Counted from the stretch's first letter, positions 51,579 to 61,232 are shown. The stretch is 64,000 nt of DNA from Staphylococcus saprophyticus subsp. saprophyticus ATCC 15305 = NCTC 7292 (GCF_000010125.1 NC_007350.1:682001-746000); one strand, 5' to 3'. The notes: generated by a model from the letters alone, not told the origin. Numbers and translations are program-made.

Positions 51579-52537
51579 TGGGTAAATTAACTTTGCGTTA
51601 TAGCATCGTAACAGTTTTGTTAATAATTTCTGCAATCGCATCATTGTCTATCGGTGCTGTATTTATGAATCCAATTGAAGCGGTTAAAAGTTTATTTAAT
51701 CATGATAATTTTATTTTAAATGAATATAGAATACCTCGAATGTTTCTAGCAATAATTGTTGGTAGTAGTTTAGCAATATCTGGCTCATTGATACAAGGTG
51801 TCGTGAGAAATGCCCTAGCGTCTCCAGATGTTATTGGTATTACAAAAGGTGCCAGTTTATCTGCTGTAACAATTATTATGTTGTTTCCTTCTGCACCGTT
51901 GTTTATACTACCTTTTGGTTCGTTTGCAGGAGCATTGTGTATTAGTATCATATTAACTGTATTGATATCTAAGTTTAATGTTCAAGGCTCAAAACTTGCA
52001 CTTATAGGTTTAGCAATTGGTGCGATTTGTACAGCAATTGTGCAATATTTATTAATTCGAAATCCAATGGATGCAAATACGGCATTAGTTTGGTTAACAG
52101 GTAGTTTGTATGGTCACAGTATGATGAATGTTTGGGTTATTTTGCCTTGGTTTATCATCGCACTTCCGATTATTCTATATTATTGTCATCAACTCGATAT
52201 TTTGTCATTAGGTGATGATATTGCAACGGCATTAGGGACAAAAGTGAAAAAAATTAAAATGATTCTTCTATTATTAGCTGTCATTTTAGCCGGTGCATCT
52301 ATTTCAATTGTGGGTGGATTGAGTTTTCTAGGATTGATAGCGCCGCATATTGCAAGAAGAATTGTAGGTCATAAACACATTCATATTACGCTAATGTCAG
52401 GGTTGATTGGGGCTTTACTCCTTTCAATCAGTGATTGCATTGCAAGAGGCGTCCATCCGCCCCTTGATATTCCAGTAGGGGTGATTGTGGCAATTGTAGG
52501 TGTACCATACTTTTTATTTTTATTAAGAAAAATTTAA
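51575..52537 (+). CDS. htsC: Staphyloferrin A permease HtsC (FecCD family)
   Basis: 320 aa, second FecCD permease. RNALASPDVIGITKGASL, SLGDDIATALGTKVKKIK (ATPase coupling, ~209-226) and GGLSFLGLIAPHIARRIVG are conserved. With HtsB it forms the channel for ferric staphyloferrin A. No ATPase gene follows; the next gene is unrelated and is preceded by a terminator. In S. aureus the ATPase FhuC, encoded elsewhere, powers this system, so the same is likely here. Confidence 0.92.
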   Translation: MMGKLTLRYSIVTVLLIISAIASLSIGAVFMNPIEAVKSLFNHDNFILNEYRIPRMFLAIIVGSSLAISGSLIQGVVRNALASPDVIGITKGASLSAVTIIMLFPSAPLFILPFGSFAGALCISIILTVLISKFNVQGSKLALIGLAIGAICTAIVQYLLIRNPMDANTALVWLTGSLYGHSMMNVWVILPWFIIALPIILYYCHQLDILSLGDDIATALGTKVKKIKMILLLLAVILAGASISIVGGLSFLGLIAPHIARRIVGHKHIHITLMSGLIGALLLSISDCIARGVHPPLDIPVGVIVAIVGVPYFLFLLRKI

Positions 52538-52591
52538 TTTAAATTAAGTAAAGAAATAGGATGTAAATTGCAAAAGTAATCGCTTTCATTT

Positions 52592-52636
52592 AAAGTAGAA
52601 TTAATTCTATGCTTATAGAATCGATTCTACTTTTTT
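52592..52636 (+). terminator. Terminator after htsC
   Basis: AAAGTAGAATTAATTCTAT (52592-52610) pairs almost fully with ATAGAATCGATTCTACTTT (52615-52633), loop GCTT, then TTT. Confidence 0.9.
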
Positions 52637-52753
52637 AAAATGACAGTAAATAGACAAAAATTACCGATTTACATATTTATACATTATACGTTATAATTAT
52701 AGCTGTTGTTTTTAAAAATAAAATCAAATTAATACACCTAAGGGGTGAATAGA

Positions 52754-54127
52754 GTGAATCAATATAGTAAAGCCCAGATTGTACGTGGTCGACTTAAGTT
52801 TATTATCATGTCTTTAATTGGCATAATTTTATTCTTAATGCCAATAAGCGTGACTGAAGATGGTGAAAAACAAACAACTTTACCTGTTGCATTTTTAGCT
52901 GGACTTTTGAAAGACACTATCGGAGGTGCAATGCCTTTAATTATTGTGATTATTATTACACTATCAGGCATTTTATCTGTATTATGTTCTATAGTACTGA
53001 AAAATAAATTAGCACCGGAAGGATTAATGTACAACGCATTTAATGTTAAAATCGGATGGCTCATTTTGAGAATATTAGCAGTTGTATTTGTATGGATTAC
53101 ATATTTAAAAGTCGGCACTGAAGTCATATATTCTGCAGACACAGGTGGTCTTGTATTTGAAAGTTTACTACCGACGTTGGTTACGGTATTTTTCTTTGCT
53201 GCACTATTCTTACCATTGCTTATGGAATATGGATTATTGGAATTACTAGGACCAGTATTTAGACCTATTATGAGACCGTTATTCACATTGCCGGGTCGTT
53301 CTACAGTAGATAATTTAGCATCTTTTATTGGTGATGGTACGGTAGGTGTCTTAATTACAAGTAGACAATATGAAGAAGGATTCTACTCAAGACGTGAAGC
53401 AACAGTGATTGCAACTACATTTAGTGTTGTATCTCTTACCTTTGCAATTGTTGTTGCAGAAACTGTGCACATGCAAAACCATTTCTTCTATTTTTATTTA
53501 ACGGTTATTATTTCTTGTTTAGTGTGTGCATTTATTTTACCAAGGATTTGGCCTTTAAAATCTATTAAAGATGAATATGCAAAAGAAGTTTCTGAGGAAA
53601 TGAGAACTGAGCAGCTACCAGAAAACAAAACGCCATTAAGACATGGATTTGACATGGCTACAGAAACTGGTATTAAAGCACCTGGTTTTAGATTATTTTT
53701 CAAATCAGGTTTTAAAACAGTGATTGATATGTGGTTCGTTATTTTGCCAGTAGTCATGAGTGTAGGGACATTAGCTACAATTATCGCGACATATACGCCT
53801 TTATTTTCAATTATTGGTAAACCATTTGTACCATTTTTAGAATTACTACAAATTCCTGAAGCTGTACAAGCCTCAGAGACTGTATTAATTGGATTTGCCG
53901 ATATGTTTTTACCATCTATTTTAATTGAAGGTGTAGGTAATGATATTACTTTATTTGTAGTTGGTGCATTAAGTATTACTCAATTAATATACTTATCAGA
54001 AGTAGGCGGTGTGATCTTAGGATCAAAGATACCTGTGAGTATTTTTAAGCTTTTCGTTATTTTCTTAATTAGAACGATCATTGCGTTACCTATTATTTCA
54101 TTGATGGCACATTTATATTTCAATTAA
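52754..54127 (+). CDS. YjiH-family membrane protein (nucleoside-recognition/gate domain)
   Basis: 457 aa with about ten to eleven membrane helices. GPVFRPIMRPLFTLPGRSTVDNLASFIGDGTVGVLITSRQYEEGFYSRREATVIATTFS is the gate-type signature (~175-235), shared with nucleoside and spore-maturation transport proteins. A charged cytoplasmic loop (~265-310) splits the two halves. A transporter role is likely but the cargo is unknown. GTG at 52754, with AAGGGGTG as ribosome site, is preferred over the GTG at 52745, which is part of that site. Monocistronic, between two terminators. Confidence 0.8.
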   Translation: MNQYSKAQIVRGRLKFIIMSLIGIILFLMPISVTEDGEKQTTLPVAFLAGLLKDTIGGAMPLIIVIIITLSGILSVLCSIVLKNKLAPEGLMYNAFNVKIGWLILRILAVVFVWITYLKVGTEVIYSADTGGLVFESLLPTLVTVFFFAALFLPLLMEYGLLELLGPVFRPIMRPLFTLPGRSTVDNLASFIGDGTVGVLITSRQYEEGFYSRREATVIATTFSVVSLTFAIVVAETVHMQNHFFYFYLTVIISCLVCAFILPRIWPLKSIKDEYAKEVSEEMRTEQLPENKTPLRHGFDMATETGIKAPGFRLFFKSGFKTVIDMWFVILPVVMSVGTLATIIATYTPLFSIIGKPFVPFLELLQIPEAVQASETVLIGFADMFLPSILIEGVGNDITLFVVGALSITQLIYLSEVGGVILGSKIPVSIFKLFVIFLIRTIIALPIISLMAHLYFN

Positions 54128-54184
54128 TAGGCGCCTTTACAGATTAAATATCACATTGTATTACTAAAGTATTGTCATACAAAA

Positions 54185-54238
54185 AGCCATAAAGCAATCT
54201 ATCAATATAGATACTTTATGGCTATTTTTAATTTGTCA
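54185..54238. terminator. Bidirectional terminator after the YjiH-type gene
   Basis: AGCCATAAAG (54185-54194) and CTTTATGGCT (54224-54233) pair perfectly; A5 before and ATTTTTA after. The convergent haem-oxygenase gene also ends here. Confidence 0.85.
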
Positions 54239-54295
54239 TATAATGTATGAACTGTAAAAACTACCGGTACTGGTATCGCTAATATAACGTCAGAG

Positions 54296-54610
54296 TTATG
54301 AGAGCTCTGAAATCACATTTGCTTTAACTACTTTATTACCTAGGATAGGTGAATCGTCACTTTTAGTTTTTGATTTACCTTCATGTGCTTCTTTGAAAGC
54401 ATCGCTCTTCAACCAACCTTTAAAGTCATCTTCAGAATCCCACCAAGTATTGATATACATTTGATCGTAATCTGCTTCATCATCAATAAGCCAAACTTCA
54501 ACTTTTTGGAAACCTTCTAATTCTTGGATTTTACCACCTTGAGTAAACTTTGGTGCCATTTTTTCTGCGAAGCCTTTTTTAACATCGATTCGATTTGTTA
54601 CAACGTACAT
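54296..54610 (-). CDS. isdI: IsdG-family haem-degrading monooxygenase
   Basis: 104 aa ferredoxin-like ABM-fold protein. All three catalytic residues of the family are in place: Asn6 (TNRI), Trp66 (GWLKSD) and His76 (KEAHEG). KIQELEGFQKVEVW and SPILGNKV are further family blocks. It opens haem to release iron, giving staphylobilin-like products in S. aureus homologues. ATG at 54610 with AGAAGGTG upstream. The sequence is diverged from S. aureus IsdG/IsdI, so the symbol is provisional. A TATAAT lies upstream, but I see no Fur box and no surface haem-uptake (isd) genes in the window. Confidence 0.82.
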   Translation of the reverse strand: MYVVTNRIDVKKGFAEKMAPKFTQGGKIQELEGFQKVEVWLIDDEADYDQMYINTWWDSEDDFKGWLKSDAFKEAHEGKSKTKSDDSPILGNKVVKANVISELS

Positions 54611-54619
54611 GCTGCGCAC

Positions 54620-54813
54620 CTTCTTTCATTAATATAAATATATTATAGCATTGTTGATTTAAGAAGGTAATTGAGAACGCTTATTAATAGCGAGCAGATT
54701 ACAATTGAAAGGCAGTAAATGGTTCAAGCTATTTATAGCAAAGTGAAAATCTCATTAGGTCATTTGTTATACCTCTTTTTATTAATTTTATTTAAGTGAA
54801 GTTATTGTATGAA
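54620..54813. other. Spacer with no recognisable feature
   Basis: AT-rich; contains the minus-strand TATAAT (near 54640-54650) for the haem-oxygenase gene, and nothing else I can support. Confidence 0.4.
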
Positions 54814-55074
54814 TTACTTGGTAACTTCATTATAAACTTTTTGATCATTTTGCGTATAAATAATGTATTCATGGTCATCAGTATCGATGATAACGCGGTT
54901 CGTTTTTCCAAATGTAGAACCGATTCTCGAAACTTTATCTCTATCGAGTTTTGGTACTTCATGGATATTTTGATCTTGTGAAATGTTCTTAATTTCACTT
55001 GTTGGAATTTTGATATCTGCAACTCTCCACTGAATTCTTACTTCATTGTTATCTTTTTTTACTGTCATTGCCAT
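54814..55074 (-). CDS. SunI/YnzG-like protein (small PH-like domain)
   Basis: 86 aa. [23 protein letters not shown] and [21 protein letters not shown] have the alternating strand pattern and the [16 protein letters not shown] layout of YnzG, a small Bacillus protein related to the SunI immunity protein. No membrane segment or signal peptide is visible, so it lacks the membrane part of SunI. ATG with AAAGGATG upstream; a second in-frame ATG two codons on gives MTVKK and could be used instead. Function unknown. Confidence 0.6.
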   Translation of the reverse strand: MAMTVKKDNNEVRIQWRVADIKIPTSEIKNISQDQNIHEVPKLDRDKVSRIGSTFGKTNRVIIDTDDHEYIIYTQNDQKVYNEVTK

Positions 55075-55250
55075 AACTCGAACACATCCTTTAAATAATT
55101 TGTAGATATATCATACAATATATTGCAATCGTTTTCAAGAGATTGTGTGATACTTTTTCAAAAAAGGTTATACTCATATGTTTTTTACGAAAGTATGTTC
55201 GCATTAATCGTGTGATTATGCTAAAATATTAATGATAAGGAGAAGTGAAA

Positions 55251-55754
55251 ATGACAGGTAAAACACATGCATCATGCGGCTTATTAGTCGGGGCTTTAAC
55301 TATAGAATATTTTCATACAGATTTGTTTACTTCGATCACAGTTATTACGCTTGCAGTCATATCAAGTTTATTACCTGATATTTGTCATCCCCAAAGCAAG
55401 ATAGGAAGACGATTTAAACTGATTAGTTTTTTCATTAGAATGATATTTGGGCACAGGACATTCACACATTCATTGTTATTCATCGCAATTATTGTTTGTT
55501 TACTATATGTCATACAAACGTCATCATACTATTTAGTTACGATTATTCTAGGATTGCTTTCACATGTTATACTAGATATGCTAACGCCAAGAGGTGTTAA
55601 GTTATTTTATCCGATACCAATTAATGTGAAATTCCTAGTTGTATTTAAAACTGGTGGGCTAGTTGATATCTCATTGGCAAGTGCATTGACCATTGGCGCA
55701 ATTTATGTGATTTTTCAGCCATTTTTTAATAATCTATTCTTGAATTGGTTATAA
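55251..55754 (+). CDS. YdjM-like membrane-bound metal-dependent hydrolase (DUF457)
   Basis: 167 aa with about four membrane helices. The metal-site motifs of the family are all present: TGKTHASCGLLVG (~2-14), SLLPDICHPQSKIGRR (~40-55) with Asp and His, FGHRTFTHSLLF (~67-78) and LLSHVILDMLTPRGVKLFYPI (~103-123). The family is predicted to be a membrane-embedded phosphohydrolase, and one member was found induced by DNA damage in E. coli; the substrate is unknown. ATG at 55251 follows AAGGAG; an in-frame GTG two codons upstream is rejected on spacing. Confidence 0.82.
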   Translation: MTGKTHASCGLLVGALTIEYFHTDLFTSITVITLAVISSLLPDICHPQSKIGRRFKLISFFIRMIFGHRTFTHSLLFIAIIVCLLYVIQTSSYYLVTIILGLLSHVILDMLTPRGVKLFYPIPINVKFLVVFKTGGLVDISLASALTIGAIYVIFQPFFNNLFLNWL

Positions 55755-55869
55755 TTATGGTTGTCCTAAGAATCATAATAATATAAAGTACATATAGTGA
55801 AATGATATATCCATATTATAAAAAAGGTATAAATTATATCTGATTAAAGGGATATTAAGGAGAGAGAGC

Positions 55870-57057
55870 ATGTTAGATAAGAAAACACTAGAAAAGTTTA
55901 ATCAAGAACATCTCATTGAGTTTGAAAAATTAATGAGTTCAAATGAGAAAGAACACTTATCTGAAAAACTTGAATCATTAAATTTAGCTGATATTAGAAA
56001 TTTATATAATGATTTATACTTGAATAAAAAGGTAATTGATGATGTTTCTTCTGTTAATGAAGTCAAATATGACGTGAAAAGCGAATTTACAGTTGATGAA
56101 ATCGAACAATATGAAAAAATTGGACTTGATGCGATTAAAAAAGGCAAATTTGCAGTTTTATTAATGGCTGGTGGTCAAGGGACAAGGTTAGGCTACAAAG
56201 GTCCAAAAGGTTCATTTGAAATTGAAGATACGAGTTTGTTTGAAATTCAAGCGAAACAATTATTGGCATTAAAAGAACAAACAGGTCAGTATATCGACTG
56301 GTATATTATGACAAGTAAAATTAATGATAAAGAAACACAACTATATTTCGAGTCGAAAAATTATTTTGGTTACGACAGAGATCATGTACACTTCTTTATG
56401 CAAGATAATATTGTCGCTTTGTCAGAGGAGGGTAAACTGGTATTGGATGTGGATAGTAATATTCTTGAAACGCCAAACGGTAATGGTGGTGTATTTAAAT
56501 CATTAGCAAAATCAGGTTATTTAGATGAAATGACTGAAAATGGCGTCGAATATATTTTCTTAAATAATATTGATAATGTGTTAGTTAAAGTATTAGATCC
56601 ATTATTTGCAGGATACACATTTCAGAAAAGTATGGACATCACTACTAAGTCCATACAACCCAAGGATGGGGAAAGTGTTGGTAGGTTAGTCAATGCGAAT
56701 CAAAAAGACACGGTTCTAGAATATTCAGAATTAGATCCAGAAATAGCTAATGAGTTTAACAATGCTAATATTGGAATCCACTCATTTAAACTGGCGTTTA
56801 TCAATAATGTTGTTGATAACGACTTACCATATCATTTAGCGATTAAAAACTTAAAACAATTAGATGAAGACTTTGGTGTAATTGAACTACCGACATTAAA
56901 GTTTGAACTATTTTATTTTGATATCTTCCAATATGCGCATAGTTTTGTAACATTACAGGTACCTAGAGAGGAAGAATTCTCTCCACTTAAGAATAAAGAA
57001 GGTAAAGATAGTGTTGAAACGGCTACGGCTGATTTAAAACGCATGAATATGATATAA
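55870..57057 (+). CDS. UDP-sugar pyrophosphorylase (UDPGP family)
   Basis: 395 aa. The nucleotide-binding motif [17 protein letters not shown] is at 98-114, with [17 protein letters not shown] (~200) and [17 protein letters not shown] (~237) for the sugar-phosphate side. This family makes UDP-sugars from UTP and a sugar 1-phosphate; its relatives prefer GlcNAc-1-P or Glc-1-P. The main GlcNAc-1-P enzyme in staphylococci is GlmU, so this is an additional enzyme. ATG preceded by AAGGAGAG. A PAQR membrane gene follows 17 bp later. Confidence 0.82.
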   Translation: MLDKKTLEKFNQEHLIEFEKLMSSNEKEHLSEKLESLNLADIRNLYNDLYLNKKVIDDVSSVNEVKYDVKSEFTVDEIEQYEKIGLDAIKKGKFAVLLMAGGQGTRLGYKGPKGSFEIEDTSLFEIQAKQLLALKEQTGQYIDWYIMTSKINDKETQLYFESKNYFGYDRDHVHFFMQDNIVALSEEGKLVLDVDSNILETPNGNGGVFKSLAKSGYLDEMTENGVEYIFLNNIDNVLVKVLDPLFAGYTFQKSMDITTKSIQPKDGESVGRLVNANQKDTVLEYSELDPEIANEFNNANIGIHSFKLAFINNVVDNDLPYHLAIKNLKQLDEDFGVIELPTLKFELFYFDIFQYAHSFVTLQVPREEEFSPLKNKEGKDSVETATADLKRMNMI

Positions 57058-57073
57058 AAAGGTGGTTACACTC

Positions 57074-57757
57074 ATGTCTCATTCAGTAGAAGCTGAAGAT
57101 AATAAACTGGTTAAAACATTTAAAGATATTATTCCCCTGACTTTTGGGGAAGAAATTGGCAACTCAGTATCACATGGAGTGGCTGCTTTTATAGCATTAT
57201 GTGCATTGCCTTATGCAGCGATACATAGTTTTCTTGAATATGGTGTGTTAGGTGCCTTTAGTGTCTCTGTTTATGTAATAAGTATTTTTTTAATGTTTAT
57301 CTCATCAACGGTATATCATGCCATGCCAAATCAATCATCACATAAATTCATATTAAGAATAATCGATCATAGTATGATTTATGTCGCGATTGCAGGTACT
57401 TATACACCGATATGTCTTACTTTGGTCGGTGGTTGGATTGGCTGGTCTAGCATGGTTGTCTTGTGGGGCATTACAATCTGGGGCATTCTTTACAAATCGT
57501 TAGCAAAAAATGTTAATCATAAGTTAAGTTTGATTATGTATTTAGTTATGGGATGGATTGGTGTACTATTTTTGCCAACAATTATTTTTGATTCATCTTT
57601 ACTATTTATGTTATTTATATTGTTTGGTGGACTTGCCTATACAATAGGAGCTTGGTTTTATGCTCAAAAAAACCGTCCGTATTTTCATATGATATGGCAT
57701 TTCTTCATTATAGTTGCATCCGTATTTCACTTTGTAGCTATCATGTATTTTATGTAA
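57074..57757 (+). CDS. PAQR/hemolysin III-family membrane protein (TrhA-like)
   Basis: 227 aa with seven membrane helices. FGEEIGNSVSHGVAAF, SSTVYHAM, IIDHSMIYVAIAGTYTP and HMIWHFFIIVASVFHFVA carry the conserved Ser, His and Asp residues of the zinc-dependent PAQR core. Bacterial members (TrhA, YqfA) keep membrane fluidity in balance; despite the old name most are not toxins. ATG at 57074 with AAGGTGG; an upstream in-frame start at 57062 overlaps that site. Close spacing suggests co-transcription with the pyrophosphorylase gene. Terminator downstream. Confidence 0.85.
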   Translation: MSHSVEAEDNKLVKTFKDIIPLTFGEEIGNSVSHGVAAFIALCALPYAAIHSFLEYGVLGAFSVSVYVISIFLMFISSTVYHAMPNQSSHKFILRIIDHSMIYVAIAGTYTPICLTLVGGWIGWSSMVVLWGITIWGILYKSLAKNVNHKLSLIMYLVMGWIGVLFLPTIIFDSSLLFMLFILFGGLAYTIGAWFYAQKNRPYFHMIWHFFIIVASVFHFVAIMYFM

Positions 57758-57764
57758 GATAATT

Positions 57765-57808
57765 AAAGTTGTTAACAATGTTCATTGACATTGTTAGCAG
57801 CTTTTTTT
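57765..57808 (+). terminator. Terminator after the hemolysin III-family gene
   Basis: AAAGTTGTTAACAATG (57765-57780) pairs with CATTGTTAGCAGCTTT (57789-57804) allowing two G-U, then TTTT. Confidence 0.9.
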
Positions 57809-57931
57809 ATGGCATGTTTAAATGTTGTATGCACTGAAGAGCGTTTTTGAAAAATGTGTTGAACTTATAAATAAATAATGGTTAAGTAGATATTGATATT
57901 GTTACAAAATTTAAGGGTTAGGAAGTTATAT

Positions 57932-59269
57932 ATGAATATAAAATCATTAGGCATTATTATTGCGTTAATATTAATTATGTTTATGTCTGCAATAGAAACT
58001 TCAATCGTTTCCTTAGCATTGCCAACTATAAAAAATGATTTAAACGTAACGTCATCTATTTCATTGATATTTGCTGTGTATTTTATTGCAATTGTTATTG
58101 CAAACCCGATTGTTGGAGAATTGTTAGATCGTACTAAAATTATATATATTACATTATTAGGGCTTATGTTATTTACAATAGGAAGTTTATTTTCAGGGCT
58201 AAGTGACACATTTACCATGTTAATCATCTCTCGCTTTATTCAAGGATTGGGTGCAGGTGTCATGATGGCATTAAGCCAAATTGTCCCAAAACTGGCATTT
58301 GAGATACCTTTACGCTATAAAATCATGGGAATCGTTGGAAGTGTATGGGGGATATCCAGTATTATAGGACCTGTTTTAGGTGGCGGTATTTTAGAGTTTG
58401 CTACATGGCATTGGCTATTCTTCGTGAATATTCCAATTTCAATTATTGCAATCATACTTGTAGTGATTACATTTCATTTCGAGAATGAAAGTACATCAAC
58501 TAGTGCTAAATTAGATGTAAAAGGCTTATCGTTATTTTATACTTTTGTATTCTTTTTAATATTTGCAGTGATGTATACAGCCAATATTTATTTAAATATC
58601 ATTTCAATCATATTAGCTACGGTTGTCGGTGTTGTGTTATATAGAAATGAAAAGACAATAAAAACACCTTTTATACCAGTGCAAGAATTTAATAAAACAA
58701 TTGTTTTAATATTTTTTACTGATTTTGCATATGCAATTATACTTATGGGTTATAACCTCTATATGCCAATTTATTTACAAGAAGATCTTGGCTTATCTCC
58801 ATTACAAAGTGGGTTTGTTATTTTTCCAATTTCGTTTGCGTGGCTAGTATTGAATTTTAATTTAGATAAAATAGAAGCAAAAATGACTAGGAAGGCATTA
58901 TATATATTTGCATTTACATGTTTAATGCTTTGTGGCATTTTAGTATTTATAGGAACTAACTCTCCAATTTTTATTGCTTGTAGTTTGTTATTAGCAGGTA
59001 TAAGCTTTGGTACAGTTTATACTAAAGATAGTGTTATCACACAAGAAGAAACCTCTCCTAAAAATATGAAGCGTATGATGTCATTATACACTTTGACTAA
59101 GAGCCTGGGTAATTCAGTCGGATCGACAATTATGGGCTATGTCTATGCGTTATCTATTCCAATTATTGGTTTGCATATTCATAACATTGTAATTTTGAGC
59201 TTTGTCATCTTGTTTATACTTATAATATTATGGTCCATCACATATCGAAAACAAGATACATTAACTTAA
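57932..59269 (+). CDS. sdrM: Multidrug MFS efflux transporter SdrM
   Basis: 445 aa with about 12-14 membrane helices, DHA2-like. The N-terminal 'SAIETSIVSLALPTIKNDLNV' (residues ~19-39), 'RFIQGLGAGVMMALSQI' (motif C-like, ~94-110) and 'FWGISSIIGPVLGGGILE' blocks suit a drug pump. The neighbour sepA and the neighbourhood match S. aureus SdrM, which exports norfloxacin, acriflavine and ethidium. Substrate range in this strain is inferred. ATG at 57932 with TTAGGAAG upstream, chosen over an earlier in-frame start at 57893. Confidence 0.85.
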   Translation: MNIKSLGIIIALILIMFMSAIETSIVSLALPTIKNDLNVTSSISLIFAVYFIAIVIANPIVGELLDRTKIIYITLLGLMLFTIGSLFSGLSDTFTMLIISRFIQGLGAGVMMALSQIVPKLAFEIPLRYKIMGIVGSVWGISSIIGPVLGGGILEFATWHWLFFVNIPISIIAIILVVITFHFENESTSTSAKLDVKGLSLFYTFVFFLIFAVMYTANIYLNIISIILATVVGVVLYRNEKTIKTPFIPVQEFNKTIVLIFFTDFAYAIILMGYNLYMPIYLQEDLGLSPLQSGFVIFPISFAWLVLNFNLDKIEAKMTRKALYIFAFTCLMLCGILVFIGTNSPIFIACSLLLAGISFGTVYTKDSVITQEETSPKNMKRMMSLYTLTKSLGNSVGSTIMGYVYALSIPIIGLHIHNIVILSFVILFILIILWSITYRKQDTLT

Positions 59270-59455
59270 CATGTTTTAACATTGCTAAGTGTTTTTGTTT
59301 AAAATGAATAACAAATGATAATATAGTAGGTTGAATTTCTGTCGTTTGGTCATATAAAGTTATAATGGTAAGATATATAATGCATTCATATCACATATAA
59401 GAAAATATATGTTTATATAGTCAATGATTGATTAAGAAAGGGAGGACAGTAAGCT

Positions 59456-59914
59456 ATGAAATATTTAAGATATTTATTAACAACGCTTATTGTGCTTTCT
59501 GTATTTATTATTTCTGGTGCGATTTTTTTAACTTTTTTAGGATTTGGTTTATACGGATTAAGTAGAATTTTAATCTACTTTCATCTTGCATATTTTGGTT
59601 ATAATAAAAGTTTTTACGATAACTTGATATATTACGGTAGTTATATTGTATTAGGCTATTTCAATTTATTCATTGTAGAAAATTTAATGGATTATTTTAG
59701 AAAAAAATTACCTGAAAATCTTTACTTTCAAGGACTTACCTTTCAATTAATTACGTTTTCAGTAACTACATTGTTGTTTTATTTTATAGTGCACATACAT
59801 TATACCTATATCGACATCGACTTTTGGGTAATTGTATTAATTATTGGCGTATTATTCATCTGTAAAGAAATATTTTATCCTGATAGTAAAAATTTAAATC
59901 AAAAAAATAAATAA
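59456..59914 (+). CDS. sepA: Small multidrug efflux protein SepA
   Basis: 152 aa with four membrane helices (~7-30, 58-78, 92-115, 118-138). '[29 protein letters not shown]' and '[16 protein letters not shown]' match staphylococcal SepA (157 aa), which contributes to antiseptic and acriflavine resistance in S. aureus. Its mechanism is unclear, since it belongs to none of the main pump families. ATG with AGGGAGGA upstream. It is 186 bp after sdrM and may have its own promoter. A terminator follows before mrp. Confidence 0.88.
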   Translation: MKYLRYLLTTLIVLSVFIISGAIFLTFLGFGLYGLSRILIYFHLAYFGYNKSFYDNLIYYGSYIVLGYFNLFIVENLMDYFRKKLPENLYFQGLTFQLITFSVTTLLFYFIVHIHYTYIDIDFWVIVLIIGVLFICKEIFYPDSKNLNQKNK

Positions 59915-60001
59915 TGTAAGTGAACATTATATTCTTAAACATAAGGAAGATCTTGCATATTTTGAATTCCAAACAACTTAAATACATTGATCTAAAGTGA
60001 A

Positions 60002-60055
60002 AGTAGTTAGCTTATTATTCTAATATTAAGAATAGATTGAGCTAACTGCTTTTTT
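60002..60055 (+). terminator. Terminator after sepA
   Basis: AGTAGTTAGCT (60002-60012) pairs with AGCTAACTGCT (60040-60050) with one wobble, followed by TTTTT. Confidence 0.85.
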
Positions 60056-60156
60056 ATTGAACAAATTATATTTATACTTAAATTAAGCTATTTGAAGCAA
60101 ATGTTAGTTTTGTTTGTTAAAATATAATTGATATTTAAATAAGAGGGGGACGCTTT

Positions 60157-61221
60157 GTGTTAACGATAGCGCAAGTTAAAGAACTTGTTGGAGAATTAAA
60201 AGATCCAATAATAGATGTACCATTAAAAGAAACAGATGGAATAGTAGAAGTTACTATTAAAGAAGAGATAGAACACGTTAGTGTTAAAGTAGCAATGGCG
60301 CAATTAGGTGGACAACCGCAATTAGATTTGCAAATGGCTATTGTAGAAGTATTAAAGGAAAATGGAGCAAACACGGTTGGCATCAGATTTGAAGAATTGC
60401 CGAGTGATGTTGTTGAGCAATATCGTGGCTCTGGCGAAAACGAAAATCAAACCATTGAAGGATTACTGTCAAAAGATAATCCAGTAGAATTTATCGCTAT
60501 TGCTTCTGGTAAAGGGGGCGTTGGTAAATCAACAGTCGCTGTTAATCTAGCAGTATCATTAGCGCGTGAAGGTAAAAAAGTAGGCTTAGTAGATGCTGAT
60601 ATCTACGGTTTTAGTGTTCCAGATATGATGGGAATTGATGAGAAACCAGGTGTACAAGGCAAAGAAATCATTCCCGTAGAACGTCATGGTGTGAAAGTGA
60701 TCTCAATGGCATTCTTTGTAGAAGAGAATGCACCAGTGATTTGGAGAGGACCCATGCTAGGTAAAATGTTAACTAATTTCTTTGTAGAAGTTAGATGGGG
60801 AGATTTAGACTACCTTATCTTAGATCTACCTCCAGGCACAGGAGATATTGCATTAGATGTTCATACGATGCTACCTTCAAGTAAGGAAATTATAGTGACA
60901 ACGCCACATCCAACAGCAGCATTTGTCGCAGCCCGTGCTGGCGCAATGGCTAAACATACAGAACATTCTATTCTAGGTGTAATCGAAAATATGTCTTATT
61001 TCCAAAGTAAAGAAACAGGGAATAAAGAATATGTATTCGGTACTGGTGGCGGAGAAAAACTTGCAGAAGAACTACAAACTGACTTGCTAGGACACCTCCC
61101 GTTAGAACAACCATCTTGGAATCCAAAAGACTTTGCACCTTCAATTTATCAAGCTGATGATCGACTCGGTGAAATCTATCAATCCATGGCACAACAAATC
61201 ATTGATAAAACGACAAAATAA
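60157..61221 (+). CDS. mrp: Mrp/ApbC-type P-loop ATPase (Fe-S scaffold/carrier family)
   Basis: 354 aa. An N-terminal MIP18-like domain (residues ~1-95) precedes the ATPase with the deviant Walker A SGKGGVGKST (117-126), VDADIYGFS and ILDLPPGTGD (Walker B). Mrp proteins carry Fe-S clusters or help their transfer in many bacteria. Here the C-terminal CxxC is replaced: after ENMSYF comes QSKETGNKEYVFG, and the whole protein has no cysteine. GTG start with AGAGGGGGA upstream. It lies just upstream of the rRNA operon and ends in its own terminator. Confidence 0.92.
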   Translation: MLTIAQVKELVGELKDPIIDVPLKETDGIVEVTIKEEIEHVSVKVAMAQLGGQPQLDLQMAIVEVLKENGANTVGIRFEELPSDVVEQYRGSGENENQTIEGLLSKDNPVEFIAIASGKGGVGKSTVAVNLAVSLAREGKKVGLVDADIYGFSVPDMMGIDEKPGVQGKEIIPVERHGVKVISMAFFVEENAPVIWRGPMLGKMLTNFFVEVRWGDLDYLILDLPPGTGDIALDVHTMLPSSKEIIVTTPHPTAAFVAARAGAMAKHTEHSILGVIENMSYFQSKETGNKEYVFGTGGGEKLAEELQTDLLGHLPLEQPSWNPKDFAPSIYQADDRLGEIYQSMAQQIIDKTTK

Positions 61222-61232
61222 GTCATTTCAGT

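Noticed and set aside
43374..52537. Siderophore block as a horizontally acquired island
   Set aside because: Gene order and regulation match the core staphyloferrin A locus of staphylococci beside asp23. There is no integrase, repeat boundary or clear composition shift.
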